NCBI GenBank assembly: GCA_030694465.1
Contig: JAUXYJ010000104.1
Span: forward strand, 1 to 64,000
Length of the DNA: 64,000 nucleotides
Reading direction: 5' to 3'
Source: Deltaproteobacteria bacterium
Lineage (GTDB): Bacteria; Myxococcota_A; Polyangia; Polyangiales; Ga0077539
Shown piece by piece: positions 23,403 through 34,898 of the stretch (position 1 is the stretch's first letter; each line of letters begins with the position of its first letter). Under the pieces are notes generated by a model. The model saw only the letters and a program-made list of their open reading frames with translations. It ran no database searches and had not been told where the DNA came from. The position numbers were made by a program, and so were the translations under genes.

Positions 23403-25835
23403 ATGCGTCTATCCCCAGAAGTCGAGATCGCCCTCAACCTCGCAGCCAACGAAGCTGCGCGTCGAGGTCATGAGTTTTTGCTCGTCGAACACCTGCTCTT
23501 TGCGCTGCTCTTCGACGACGAGTCCAAGCGGATTATCAAACACGCGGGCGGGAGCCACGAGAAGGTCCGCAAACGTGTCGAGAAGTACCTCGAGGAAGAA
23601 GTCCCGTCGCGTGAGCACCGAGATCAACCGACAGCTTCGCTGGGATTTCGCAGGGTCGTTCAGCGCGCGCTCAACCACGCGCAGTCCGCGGATACCGAAG
23701 AGGTCACCTGCGGAAACCTCTTGATCTCGATGTTCGCCGAACAAGACTCGGTCGCGATCGAGGCCCTCACCGGCGCGGGCATCACGCGATTGAATCTCGT
23801 GAAATTTGTCACACATAACGTGTCCCAAGTCGGCGACCCGGACGATGACAAAAAGACCCCGAAGAAGAAGAAGAAGTCCGAGCACGCCGACGGAGAGTCT
23901 GACGAAGACTCAAGCGAAGACGGCGAGAAGACCGCGCTTGAGTCGTTTACCGTGGACCTCAACGCCGAAGTCGTCGCGGGACGCATCGACCCAATCATTG
24001 GCCGAAGCAAAGAGATCGAGCGCTGCATTCAGATCCTCGCGCGGCGCAAAAAGAACAACCCGCTGCTCATCGGAGACGCCGGTGTGGGCAAGACCGCGAT
24101 CGCCGAGGGATTAGCCTACAAAATCATCCACAAGCAGGTCCCCAAGGCGCTCGAAGACGCCGTGGTGTACTCGCTCGACATGGGCGCACTGCTCGCGGGG
24201 ACGCGCTTTCGGGGCGACTTCGAACAGCGCCTGAAGAACGTGATCAAGCAGCTCGAAGAGCTCCCTAACGCGATTCTTTTCATTGACGAAATCCACACGA
24301 TCCTTGGCGCAGGCCAGGTCCAGGGCGGCACGATGGACGCGAGCAATATGCTCAAGCCCTCGCTCGCCTCGGGGCGGATTCGCTGCATGGGCTCGACGAC
24401 GTTTCAAGAGTTTCGGCAGCACTTCGAGAAAGACCGCGCCCTCACACGACGCTTTCAAAAAGTCGATGTGCACGAGCCCTCACGAGACGACACGCTTGAG
24501 ATCCTTCGCGGGGTCAAGAAGCACTACGAGAGCTTTCACAAGGTCACCTACAACGACGACGCGCTCGAAGCCGCCGTGGATCTCTCGACGCGCTATTTGC
24601 AAGACCGCAAACAGCCCGACAAGGCCATTGATCTCATCGACGAGGCGGGCGCCAAAAAGAAGCTCGCGCTCGGCGATGGCGCAGTGATTACCCACGAAGA
24701 CGTCGAGCAAGTCGTCGCGACGATGGCGCAGATTCCGCCGCGTCAGGTCACCGTCGATGACAAGAGCGCGCTCAAGAACCTCGAGAACGATTTGCGCGGC
24801 GTGGTCTTTGGCCAAGACGAAGCGGTGAGCCTCGTGGCGAGCGCGATTAAGCTCGCGCGCGCTGGGCTGCGTTCGCCCGAGAAGCCCATCGGGAGCTTTC
24901 TCTTTACGGGCCCGACAGGCGTCGGAAAGACCGAGCTCGCCAAGCAGCTGGCCAAGACCCTGGGCATTGGGTTCATGCGCTTTGACATGAGCGAGTACAT
25001 GGAGGCTCACACCGTCTCGCGCTTGATCGGCGCGCCTCCGGGCTATGTGGGCTTTGACCGTGGTGGATTGCTCACCGATGCGGTCACCAAGACTCCGCAC
25101 GCGGTGCTCTTGCTCGACGAAATCGAGAAGGCTCACCCGGATATTTTCAACGTGCTTCTGCAGGTGATGGACCACGGCACGCTCACGGACAACAACGGAA
25201 AGAGCGCGGATTTTCGGCACGTTGTGCTGATCATGACGAGCAACGTCGGTGTGCGCGACATGGCGCGCAGGCCCCTCGGCTTTGGAGAGAACCTCAAGAG
25301 CCCCGACTCGGACCGCGAGTACAAGCGCTTGTTTGCCCCTGAATTTCGCAATCGATTGGACGCGAAGGTCCAGTTTGCCTCGCTCGACAAGCGTGTTTTG
25401 AGCAACATCGTGCGCAAGTTCTTGGGCGAGACCGAGGCGCTCTTGGTCGACAAGAACGTCACGCTCACTGCGACCGATGCGGCCATCGCGTGGCTCGGCG
25501 AGCACGGCTACGAAGAGAGCTTCGGCGCACGCCCGTTGGCTCGCTTGGTCCAAGAGAAGGTCCGCAAACCGCTGAGCGAAGAGATCTTGTTTGGCAAGCT
25601 CGAGCACGGCGGCAGCGCGACCCTCGATGTCCGCGATGGCGAGCTGGTCTTGACCAGCACAGCGACCCTCGCAGCGCCCGAAGAGAGCCTCGAAGAGCCC
25701 TCCGCAGATCCCCCTGCCACAGCGCCCGCGAAGCCCGCTGCGAAGGCTGCGAAGCCCGCTGCGAAGGCTGCGAAGAAGCCCGCTGCGAAGCCCTCGGAGA
25801 AGAGCGCGAAGAAGCCCACCCCAGACGAGCACTAA
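23403..25835 (+). CDS. clpA: ATP-dependent Clp protease ATP-binding subunit ClpA
   Basis: The 810-residue product is a class I Clp/Hsp100 unfoldase that partners ClpP (not in this window). The N-domain occupies about residues 1-140 (LSPEVEIALNLAANEAARRG, EFLLVEHLLFALL). A charged Lys/Glu/Asp linker follows. The first AAA module has Walker A GDAGVGKT (~226) and Walker B ILFIDEIHTILGAG; the second has GPTGVGKTELAKQLA (~500), VLLLDEIEKAHPD and the GFDRGGLLT region. The last ~45 residues form an unusual Ala/Lys/Pro tail (KPAAKAAKPAAKAAKKPAAK) not found in typical ClpA. It is convergent with the amidohydrolase gene, with a 3-bp gap. Confidence 0.96.
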   Translation: MRLSPEVEIALNLAANEAARRGHEFLLVEHLLFALLFDDESKRIIKHAGGSHEKVRKRVEKYLEEEVPSREHRDQPTASLGFRRVVQRALNHAQSADTEEVTCGNLLISMFAEQDSVAIEALTGAGITRLNLVKFVTHNVSQVGDPDDDKKTPKKKKKSEHADGESDEDSSEDGEKTALESFTVDLNAEVVAGRIDPIIGRSKEIERCIQILARRKKNNPLLIGDAGVGKTAIAEGLAYKIIHKQVPKALEDAVVYSLDMGALLAGTRFRGDFEQRLKNVIKQLEELPNAILFIDEIHTILGAGQVQGGTMDASNMLKPSLASGRIRCMGSTTFQEFRQHFEKDRALTRRFQKVDVHEPSRDDTLEILRGVKKHYESFHKVTYNDDALEAAVDLSTRYLQDRKQPDKAIDLIDEAGAKKKLALGDGAVITHEDVEQVVATMAQIPPRQVTVDDKSALKNLENDLRGVVFGQDEAVSLVASAIKLARAGLRSPEKPIGSFLFTGPTGVGKTELAKQLAKTLGIGFMRFDMSEYMEAHTVSRLIGAPPGYVGFDRGGLLTDAVTKTPHAVLLLDEIEKAHPDIFNVLLQVMDHGTLTDNNGKSADFRHVVLIMTSNVGVRDMARRPLGFGENLKSPDSDREYKRLFAPEFRNRLDAKVQFASLDKRVLSNIVRKFLGETEALLVDKNVTLTATDAAIAWLGEHGYEESFGARPLARLVQEKVRKPLSEEILFGKLEHGGSATLDVRDGELVLTSTATLAAPEESLEEPSADPPATAPAKPAAKAAKPAAKAAKKPAAKPSEKSAKKPTPDEH

Positions 25836-25838
25836 GCG

Positions 25839-27587
<1,749 letters not shown>

Positions 27588-27713
27588 CAATTTCCTCGCG
27601 CGCAATGTACACCAAAAGGCGCGCGGTCTGGGACGCAATACAACGCGCGCTCGTGCTGTGAATTTGCATACAGAGTGCGCAACAGAAGCTCACCGCAGTG
27701 CGCATACTCAGAC

Positions 27714-27729
27714 CCGGCGACGTCGCCGG
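27714..27729 (-). terminator. 16-bp perfect palindrome after the TlpA-like gene
   Basis: CCGGCGACGTCGCCGG is the same core as the palindrome at 16439-16458. It lies 22 bp beyond the stop of the thioredoxin-like gene and upstream of the amidohydrolase start. A terminator or a protein-binding site are both possible. Confidence 0.4.
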
Positions 27730-27751
27730 ATTGTGCCAGGCGCGTGGCGGT

Positions 27752-28285
27752 CTACAGCAGCGGCTCGACCTGTCGAACGAGCGACTCGAGGGACTCATCC
27801 CCCGTGCTCGTGCGACGGATCATGCCTTGGCGATCGAGCAAGACCGTGGTCGGAAGATACTGCACACCCCAGGCGCGTTGCGTGCTGCGGTCGCCCGCAA
27901 GCTGAAGATAGTCCACGCCGAATCGCTGCATAAATGCAGGCACAAGCGCTGGACCGTCTTCGTCCACGTTGACCCCAACGACGACCAGACCGCGCGCTGC
28001 GTAGCGCTGCTGCAGCGTGCGCAGGGTCGGCGACAAGCGCTGACAGGGACCGCACCAGGTCGCCCAGAAGTCCAGCAAGACCACTTTGCCCCGGAGGGTC
28101 TCAAGGCTCGTCCGGTCAGGACCGACGCGGCCATCACGGTGAATCTCCGCGAGGTTGAGCGGCGGCGCGGGGCGCGGACGATTGGCGATCCACGGGCCGA
28201 CGACAAACACCAACAGGCCCGAGACAATGGCTACCAAAGGATAGATTGCACGGCTGTTCCACAGGGCGAGGAGGCGCTCTTTCAT
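27752..28285 (-). CDS. TlpA/ResA-like membrane-anchored thioredoxin
   Basis: The 177-residue product has one N-terminal transmembrane helix (YPLVAIVSGLLVFVVGPWIA) that places the rest outside the cytoplasm. LRGKVVLLDFWATWCGPCQR follows, with the redox CxxC (WCGPC). The rest follows the thioredoxin fold of TlpA/ResA proteins: VVVGVNVDEDG, then WGVQYLPTTVLLDRQG with the cis-Pro. Such proteins reduce disulfides in exported proteins or apocytochromes. ATG 28285 is chosen because it directly precedes the anchor. It is divergent from the secreted HExxH gene at 28381. Confidence 0.9.
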   Translation of the reverse strand: MKERLLALWNSRAIYPLVAIVSGLLVFVVGPWIANRPRPAPPLNLAEIHRDGRVGPDRTSLETLRGKVVLLDFWATWCGPCQRLSPTLRTLQQRYAARGLVVVGVNVDEDGPALVPAFMQRFGVDYLQLAGDRSTQRAWGVQYLPTTVLLDRQGMIRRTSTGDESLESLVRQVEPLL

Positions 28286-28380
28286 AGGGATTGCGTAAGA
28301 GACCCTGTAGCGCACATTGCGGCGAACATCACGGGCCTGCGCTCGTTGCTTGGTTGCGGCGCGGGCCGCGATGGTCAAAA

Positions 28381-29739
28381 GTGAGGGTCTCTTCTGTGCA
28401 AAACCCGCTGATTCACTCACGCAGATTCGCTCGTTGCGCTGCATTTTCGCTGACCATCGCGCTCACGTTGTCTCAGCGTGCGTACGCACAGACGGCTCCC
28501 GACGCGGGCGCTGCGCCCGAGCCTCGTGCTCAGAGTGCCCCGATGGTGGACGAGATCACCGCGAGGGTGTCCCGTGTGCGAGCGCTCTCGGTGCGCGGTC
28601 CCATCGCGTCGGGCGTGCTCAGTCGCGATGAGATCCTCGCGCGATTGCGAGGGCGAATCGCCCAAGAATACCAAGCCGATGAGCTCGCCCGCGAGGGCCT
28701 GCTCTTTCGCACCCTCGGCCTCTGGAACGACCCGCAGGGCTACGTCGACCTCACGTTCTCGATCCTCGAAGAGCAGGTCGCGGGCTTCTACGATCCGAGC
28801 ACCCGCAGGCTCTACGTCGCCTCGTGGCTCTCGCCCTTAACACAGGGCCCCACGCTCGCGCATGAGCTCACGCACGCGCTGCAAGACCAGCACTTTGACA
28901 TCTCGCGGTTTACTCACCACGTGCGCGGAAGCGGGGACCGACAGCTCGCCGCGATGACCATCATTGAGGGCGATGCGACCCTCGCGATGCTTGCGTTTTT
29001 GCAGGGCGGAGCAGGGATCGCAGACCGTGCCCGCGCGCAGTCCGTCGCGATGCGAGACACACGCGGCGGAGGCGAGAGGCTCGCGCGCGCGCCGCTCGTG
29101 TTGCGTGAGTCGCTGGTGTTTCCGTATCGCGAGGGGCTCTCGGTGTGTGCCGATGCGTACGAGCGCGGTGGGTGGCGAGCCATCAACGCGCTCTTGCGAG
29201 ATCCTCCGCAGTCGACCGAGCAGATCTTGCATCCCGACAAGCTCGCGCAGCGTGAAGCGCCCCAAGAGATCACCGTCGCGCTGCCCCCGAGCCTCGCGAG
29301 CACACACGAGCTCGCGTACGAAGAGACCTTTGGAGAGCTGGGAATTCGCTTATGGATCGCTACGTGGCTCTCGGCCAACGTCGCCGAGTCCGCGGCCGCG
29401 GGCTGGGGTGGCGACCGCGCGGCGCTCTTTGTCGCGCGCGGCACGACCCCGGTCACCGAGCGCACCCCCGCGGTGTCACTCTGGAAGATCGCGATGGACG
29501 CCACGCCGTTTGACGCCGAGGCCCTTGAGCTTGAGCGCGCAGTGATCGCGCAGCTCCGCGCACGGTACCCTCGGGCGCGCAGGGTGACCCTCGCGGGGGT
29601 CCGCTATGCGGTCACAACGAGCGCGACCACCGTGGCCTTGGTCGCTCGGCAAGGGAGCACGCTGCTCGTGGGCGACGGCGTCCCGACGCGATTGGCCGCA
29701 TCCGTTGTGCGAGAAACGCTCAACGGGCTTACACCGTAA
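28381..29739 (+). CDS. Secreted HExxH metalloprotease-like protein
   Basis: The 452-residue product starts at GTG 28381, giving a basic leader with a signal peptide that ends near QRAYAQ. The zinc motif is TLAHELTHALQDQHFD (His161-Glu162-x2-His165). It is followed about 35 residues later by IIEGDATLAML, where the Glu can be the third ligand, a gluzincin arrangement. The preceding VAGFYDPSTRRLYV segment is conserved in this type of uncharacterised HExxH protein. The C-terminal ~150 residues include a Trp-rich substrate-like region and a small beta-domain. Its last 11 bp overlap the 3' end of the methyltransferase gene on the other strand. Confidence 0.78.
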   Translation: MRVSSVQNPLIHSRRFARCAAFSLTIALTLSQRAYAQTAPDAGAAPEPRAQSAPMVDEITARVSRVRALSVRGPIASGVLSRDEILARLRGRIAQEYQADELAREGLLFRTLGLWNDPQGYVDLTFSILEEQVAGFYDPSTRRLYVASWLSPLTQGPTLAHELTHALQDQHFDISRFTHHVRGSGDRQLAAMTIIEGDATLAMLAFLQGGAGIADRARAQSVAMRDTRGGGERLARAPLVLRESLVFPYREGLSVCADAYERGGWRAINALLRDPPQSTEQILHPDKLAQREAPQEITVALPPSLASTHELAYEETFGELGIRLWIATWLSANVAESAAAGWGGDRAALFVARGTTPVTERTPAVSLWKIAMDATPFDAEALELERAVIAQLRARYPRARRVTLAGVRYAVTTSATTVALVARQGSTLLVGDGVPTRLAASVVRETLNGLTP

Positions 29740-31558
29740 GGATGCGCTCGATGCACGCGAGGTCGGCGTCACCGAGCCCGCACGCCTTGGCGATGACGGC
29801 GTCGATGGCGCGCTGGCATGTGCGCACTTCGGACCACCGCGCGCGCACTTGAGCGAGGGTGTCACGGTAGCGCATGCGGGCCTCTTCTGAGCGCAATTTG
29901 GCTGGGTATTTGCTGTGTTCTAAGACCTGGTCGCCCTGAGGTCGGAAGAGATTTTTGGGCGCGGGTCCATACGCACACACGAGGTCTAAGCGCGCTTGTT
30001 GGGCGCGTGTCGCGCGCTTGGCGAGGTCTGCGAGCGTCTCGCGCTCTGCGAGAGACAAAGGCAGCGCGGGGAGGGCTCGCAAGTGTTTCACTTTAAGCTG
30101 CGGAAACACTGCTTGTTGTCCATCGCGCTGCGTGGACAAATGAAGCGCGCGCACGAGCGAGCTGTTGAGCACCGCGCAGAGAGTCCAGGGCTCGGGCGTA
30201 AAGCAAGCGAGCAGCGAGTTGCGAAACACGCAGGGCGCGAGGTGCACCGCCGCGATGGGATAGCGTGCGGTCTGGCGCACAATCACTGCGACCGAGTGAT
30301 AAAAACTCAGGTCACGGACACGCGCTCTCTGCGTGCGTAAATCCTCAGGATTTGCGTCGAGAGCGATCGACGGCGGGTGACACACGAAGGGCTCGACGTC
30401 AGCCCCCTCGCGCATCGGGACGGTGAACCTCGCGTGCTCGCTGGGCCAGGGACCAAGGTGCGTCTTCGAGAGCGTCCCAGCGGACTGAAATCCACCCTCG
30501 CCAAAGGTCTCAGGAGCCACGCGCGGGAGCGCTCCAAGCCGCGCAAGGAGCTCGGGGGAGAGGCTCTCACGGCGGGGCGAGCGACGAGACACAGGGGTCT
30601 CATCGGCGAGGACCCAGGGTCGCCCAGTGGATTGAGAAGCGCAGACAAAAGCCTGTGATTTTGCAGACAGAAAGAGTGTTGGCTCGACGACTCCGTCAAA
30701 CTGCCCAAACCCCAGAGAGACCACAGGCTCGTCTACCACGGCATACTGTGCGAGCGCGCTGCGGGTCGCTTGATAGCCATCGAGATCTGCCACTTGAAGA
30801 GGCAGCAGAAAGACCATGCGCGCATGGGGCGCGAGCAGCGACGCGGCGTGCTCGACAAAGAGCCCGTGCAGGGTCGGAAAGCCCTTCCAGCTGCGAAATC
30901 GCTCGCGCAATTGAGTGCGCTGCGCGCGAGAAAGAGGCACCGCGGCGCGCCCCGCGAACGCGACCCACGGCGGGTTGCCTACGATCGCGTCGAAGCGCGC
31001 AGGCCACGAGGGCTGTGTGGGCTTGGACACCACCAGATCGAGTCCATTGCCCACACGGACGCGGTCACAGAGGGCTAAGAGTGTCTTCTTGCGATGCGAG
31101 GAATATTGCAGGGCAATCGCGACACGAGCGACCCAGATCGCGTGTGGGTCGAGGTCGATCCCGTAGAGCGCGTCGGGACCCACGCGCTCGCACGCCGCGA
31201 GCAAGAGGGCCCCGGCCCCGCAGGCTGGGTCCAACACGGTGCGCGCGTCCGTGCCGTGAGGGAGAGCCGCGACCGCCACACGCTGCGCGAGGGCTGAAGG
31301 AGTGTAGAAACTCCCCCTGCGTTTTCGCTCACTCGGGAGCGATCGCTGCAAGAGCGCTTGGTACTGTTGTCCCAACGCGTGCGGCGAGTCTTTTGTCTGA
31401 GTCTCGAGGGGCGTGGGCGTGATCGCGCGTGAGCTAACGAGGAGCTCGTTGGGGGCGAGAGCCTGGATCAACGCGCGGGCTGCTTGGAGGCTGCCGAGGC
31501 GCGCGAGAGCGTGCGCAAGGCAGAGAGAGCTCAGTGCGTCGGTGAAGCTTCGGTCCAT
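29729..31558 (-). CDS. N6-adenine DNA methyltransferase (Eco57I/TaqI-like)
   Basis: The 609-residue product starts at ATG 31558. SAM motif I is TVLDPACGAGALLLAAC, preceded by RGSFYTPSALAQRVA (motif X-like). The catalytic motif IV is IVGNPPWVAF (NPPW), as in N6-adenine methyltransferases. The C-terminal half has target-recognition-like features (FRNSLLACF, LCAVLNSSLVR, FPQLKVKHLRALPALPLS), matching the TaqI-like specificity domain. No separate restriction gene is adjacent, and the N-terminal ~85 residues are helical with no nuclease motif. It may be an orphan methyltransferase or a remnant of a type IIG system. It is divergent from the DUF58 gene by 35 bp. Confidence 0.87.
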   Translation of the reverse strand: MDRSFTDALSSLCLAHALARLGSLQAARALIQALAPNELLVSSRAITPTPLETQTKDSPHALGQQYQALLQRSLPSERKRRGSFYTPSALAQRVAVAALPHGTDARTVLDPACGAGALLLAACERVGPDALYGIDLDPHAIWVARVAIALQYSSHRKKTLLALCDRVRVGNGLDLVVSKPTQPSWPARFDAIVGNPPWVAFAGRAAVPLSRAQRTQLRERFRSWKGFPTLHGLFVEHAASLLAPHARMVFLLPLQVADLDGYQATRSALAQYAVVDEPVVSLGFGQFDGVVEPTLFLSAKSQAFVCASQSTGRPWVLADETPVSRRSPRRESLSPELLARLGALPRVAPETFGEGGFQSAGTLSKTHLGPWPSEHARFTVPMREGADVEPFVCHPPSIALDANPEDLRTQRARVRDLSFYHSVAVIVRQTARYPIAAVHLAPCVFRNSLLACFTPEPWTLCAVLNSSLVRALHLSTQRDGQQAVFPQLKVKHLRALPALPLSLAERETLADLAKRATRAQQARLDLVCAYGPAPKNLFRPQGDQVLEHSKYPAKLRSEEARMRYRDTLAQVRARWSEVRTCQRAIDAVIAKACGLGDADLACIERILTV

Positions 31559-31593
31559 GCGCGCGCGTGCGAAACGGGTACCATGATCAGCCG

Positions 31594-32673
31594 ATGACCG
31601 CAGCGAAGGCGCAACCCCGCGCATCGAAACCGAGTGAACCGCGCGCGAGTACGAACGCGGGCAAGCGCAAGCCAGAAGAAGCGTCGAAGAAGAGCGCTTG
31701 GGGCAAATTGCCGCGCAGACTGAGGTTCACGCGCGAGGGAAAGTTCTTCACGTTTGTCACCTGCGGGGTGGGCGTCGCGGCGATTAACACTGGAAATAAC
31801 CTGCTGTATCTCGTGTTAGGGCTGATGCTCTCGCTCATCGTGCTCTCGGGCGTGCTCTCGGAGCTGTCGCTCAGGCAGCTCACATTTGTGCGCAAGTTAC
31901 CTCGCCGCGCGTTTGCCGGGAGCCCCGTGCTCGTCGAGCTTGAAGTGCACAATGACAAGCGCTGGGCGCCGAGCTATTCGGTCGAAGTCGAAGACCGAGT
32001 CGAAGGACGAGTGACGGACAAGCGTTGTTATTTTCTCAAGGTAAGTCCAGGAGCCAAGCAGACCGCGGCCTACCGACGGACCGCACCGATTCGGGGCCGA
32101 GAGCGCTATCTTGGGCTGCGTGTGGCGACGAGGTTTCCGTTTGGGCTCTTTGAGAAATGGCGCGAGGTCGACCTCGAAGAGACCCACATCGTGCTGCCCA
32201 CGCCCGCACGCGTAGCCAACGTGCAGCAGACTTCTTCTGAAGGTCAACGCGACGGCACGCGCGCACACGCCGCGCGGGGTACCGGGGACATCGACGGGCT
32301 CCGCGAGCTCCGCGAGGGCGAGTTTGCCCGCGAAATCGACTGGAAAAAATCAGCCGCTTCGGTCAAGGGCCTCATCGCCCGTGAGCGCGCGAGTGAGAGC
32401 TCACGCAAGCTCCGGATCGAGCTCCGCAACGGCCCCAGCGAGCGTGAGCGCGAGGGCTTCGCGGACGAGTTTGAAGAAGAGATCAAAGTGGTCGCGGGGC
32501 GCGCCCTGCAAGCCCTTGAGCGCGGCGCCGTGGTCGAGCTGCACGCTTCGGACAATGGCTCGGGTCGAAGCGCGCACCTCGTGGCCCACCCGGGGCGCGA
32601 AGGGAGCGACCGTGTGCTCTATTTTCTGGCGCTCTTGCCGCCGCTCCCACAGCTCCCAAAACCTTCACGTTAG
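31594..32673 (+). CDS. DUF58 domain protein
   Basis: The product has 359 residues from ATG 31594. A basic N-terminus is followed by two closely spaced membrane helices (FFTFVTCGVGVAAI; LLYLVLGLMLSLIVLSGVL). After a beta-rich region comes the DUF58 core with DGLRELREGEFAREIDWKKS, the conserved R-x-GD/E-x3-R-x-IDW signature. DUF58 proteins have a vWA-like fold and are nearly always encoded with MoxR ATPases and TgpA-type transglutaminases, as here. Their proposed role is MoxR-assisted assembly or maturation of envelope complexes. The next gene starts 32 bp downstream. Confidence 0.9.
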   Translation: MTAAKAQPRASKPSEPRASTNAGKRKPEEASKKSAWGKLPRRLRFTREGKFFTFVTCGVGVAAINTGNNLLYLVLGLMLSLIVLSGVLSELSLRQLTFVRKLPRRAFAGSPVLVELEVHNDKRWAPSYSVEVEDRVEGRVTDKRCYFLKVSPGAKQTAAYRRTAPIRGRERYLGLRVATRFPFGLFEKWREVDLEETHIVLPTPARVANVQQTSSEGQRDGTRAHAARGTGDIDGLRELREGEFAREIDWKKSAASVKGLIARERASESSRKLRIELRNGPSEREREGFADEFEEEIKVVAGRALQALERGAVVELHASDNGSGRSAHLVAHPGREGSDRVLYFLALLPPLPQLPKPSR

Positions 32674-32705
32674 CCTGGCCATTTACCCTACGAAGTGACG
32701 CACTC

Positions 32706-34898
32706 ATGAGGTTCTCAAGGGTTCATAAATTCTCGGTGTACGCGGTCGCTGTCCTGGGCCTCTTGGCGCTCGCTAGCGGAGGCGCGCTGCAGGGTCCCAT
32801 CGGTCTGCTGATCGCGCTCGGGGTCGTCGCGAGCTGGTGGGCCGAGGGGGCGCTCTTAGAGTCCCGTGTGTACGCGCAGACTCAGACTGGGCTGCTCTTG
32901 TTTGTGATGGTCTTGCAGACCGCGCGAGTGACCATGGGCGGGCACAATTTGCTCGACGCTGCCGTAGAATTTGCAGCGCTTTTACAGGTCTCTCGCTTGG
33001 CCTTTCGTCGAAGCGCCGGGGAGTATCAGCAGAGCACCGCGCTCGCGCTCGCGCACCTGATCGCGGCCACGGTGCTTGGCGCGGGGATCTCGTACGCGGT
33101 GTGCTTTATGGGCTTTGTGATCACCCTGCCGTGGGCGCTCACGCTCGGTCACTTGCGCCGCGAAATCGAAGGAAATTACCTCGCGGATGCACGCGCGGGG
33201 CGCGCCGGAGTGCCCATCGATGTCGCGCGTATTCTGCGCTCGCGGCGCGTGGTAGGCGTCGGGCTCTTGGCCGGAAGCTCACTGCTCAGCGTCCCGATTT
33301 TTGCGATGACGGCGCTGCTGTTCGTGTTGTTTCCGCGCATCGGGTTGGGTGTATTTTCGCTGAGAAGTTCTAGGGGAACCGCGACGGCGGGCCTCGGCGA
33401 TCAGGTGGACTTGTCAGGCCATGGGACCATCCGCGATGACCCCACGATCGTGCTCAGGGTCGAGCCGCCTCAGCTCGGAGACAACCCGCCCGCGAGCCGC
33501 GTGTTTAGGCTGCGCGGTGCCGCGTTTGATTTCTACAACGGTCACGCATGGACACGCAGTTCGTCCCATCGGATCGGCGTCCTGCGCGACATGGGCAACT
33601 ACGATTTGCACGTATACCGCGGCCGAGAGCGAGAGCTGCAGGCCTACAGACTTACGCTCGACGGACTCGATCCGCCGGTTCTTTTGCTGCCTCCGGGATC
33701 GGTGAGAGTGCGGATTGAGCCTCGGATGGAGGCCGGCTATCCGCGCTATCCCGAGCTCACTCGTGACCACGCAAACGAGGTCCGTTACGGCGCCCAAGAC
33801 GACCTGGGTCTGGTCTATACGGCGCTGGTCCCGCGCGCGATCGCCGATGATCTTGGGCAGTGGACCTCGGACCGCGAGCCCCTCAATGAGCGCGAGCGGG
33901 CCAGCTATCTGCAGCTCCCGAGTCTCTCTCCACGGGTGCTCTCTCTCGCCCATGAGCTCACCGACGAACACGCGCAACCCATGGAAAAAGCCAGGGCGAT
34001 CGAGCGCTACCTCCGCGCGATGCGCTACACGCTGACCATCGAGAGCGGCGACGCTGCGCACCCCATCGAGGACTTCTTGTTTCGCACACACGCAGGGCAC
34101 TGCGAGTACTTCTCGACGGCGATGGCGTTGCTCTTGCGTGCGGTGGATGTACCCACGCGCAACGTCACGGGATTTTTGGGTGGGACCTTCAACGCGTACG
34201 GGCGTTTCTATGCGATTCGCCAGGGCGATGCGCACTCGTGGGTCGAGGCGTACACGCCCGACCAGGGCTGGGTGACGTTTGATCCGACCCCGTCTGCGCG
34301 CGAGCCCGCGCGTCCCCCGACGGGTCTCTTGGCAGAGCTCGACGCGGTGCTCGAGGCAATGCGAGCGCGTTGGCGTCGGTACATCGTGGGCTTTGATCTT
34401 AGCTCGCAGCTCAAGCTCTTTCAGGGCGCGTTTCGCTGGATGGAGTGGGGACGTACGTCTTCGTCGGCCAGCAACCGCGCGTCGCTACGGCAGCAAGCGC
34501 GCGGGACCGAGAGCCCTGAGCACTCTCAACGCAATGGGAGAATCGCGGTGGCGGTCCTCGCGATCGCGGGTCTGGCAGGTGTCCTCTGGTTTGTCCGAAA
34601 GCGACGAGACATCACCCCAGCGCAGCGTGCCATCCGTGATTCGCGCACGTTGGTGTCTTCGCTTGATCTCGCGTTTGAGCGAATGGGGCACCGCAGACCG
34701 AGCTCACGCTCGCCCGTTGCCCACGCGAGCGCGCTGCCGTTGCCTGCCCAGCGCGCGACATTGCACGAGGCCGCGGCGCGCTGGGCGCTCGCGCGCTATG
34801 GCAATTTTCCCCTTACAGAACAAGAACTTAGCGAGTTTCAGAGGCAGCTCCGTGCGCTCACTCCGCCGAGCCCCACAGCGCCGCCGGAAGCCCCGTGA
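32706..34898 (+). CDS. TgpA-like transglutaminase (DUF3488/transglutaminase/DUF4129)
   Basis: The 730-residue product has the TgpA layout. The N-terminal ~230 residues hold six or so membrane helices. A periplasmic region follows with the transglutaminase core: AGHCEYFSTAMALLLRA (Cys ~466), DAHSWVEAY (His ~509) and WVTFDPTPS (Asp ~525), a complete Cys-His-Asp triad. Another membrane helix (IAVAVLAIAGLAGVLWFV) and a short C-terminal DUF4129-like domain with RWALARYG complete it. It probably cross-links or processes envelope proteins. It follows the DUF58 gene directly and overlaps the next kinase gene by GTGA. Confidence 0.92.
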   Translation: MRFSRVHKFSVYAVAVLGLLALASGGALQGPIGLLIALGVVASWWAEGALLESRVYAQTQTGLLLFVMVLQTARVTMGGHNLLDAAVEFAALLQVSRLAFRRSAGEYQQSTALALAHLIAATVLGAGISYAVCFMGFVITLPWALTLGHLRREIEGNYLADARAGRAGVPIDVARILRSRRVVGVGLLAGSSLLSVPIFAMTALLFVLFPRIGLGVFSLRSSRGTATAGLGDQVDLSGHGTIRDDPTIVLRVEPPQLGDNPPASRVFRLRGAAFDFYNGHAWTRSSSHRIGVLRDMGNYDLHVYRGRERELQAYRLTLDGLDPPVLLLPPGSVRVRIEPRMEAGYPRYPELTRDHANEVRYGAQDDLGLVYTALVPRAIADDLGQWTSDREPLNERERASYLQLPSLSPRVLSLAHELTDEHAQPMEKARAIERYLRAMRYTLTIESGDAAHPIEDFLFRTHAGHCEYFSTAMALLLRAVDVPTRNVTGFLGGTFNAYGRFYAIRQGDAHSWVEAYTPDQGWVTFDPTPSAREPARPPTGLLAELDAVLEAMRARWRRYIVGFDLSSQLKLFQGAFRWMEWGRTSSSASNRASLRQQARGTESPEHSQRNGRIAVAVLAIAGLAGVLWFVRKRRDITPAQRAIRDSRTLVSSLDLAFERMGHRRPSSRSPVAHASALPLPAQRATLHEAAARWALARYGNFPLTEQELSEFQRQLRALTPPSPTAPPEAP

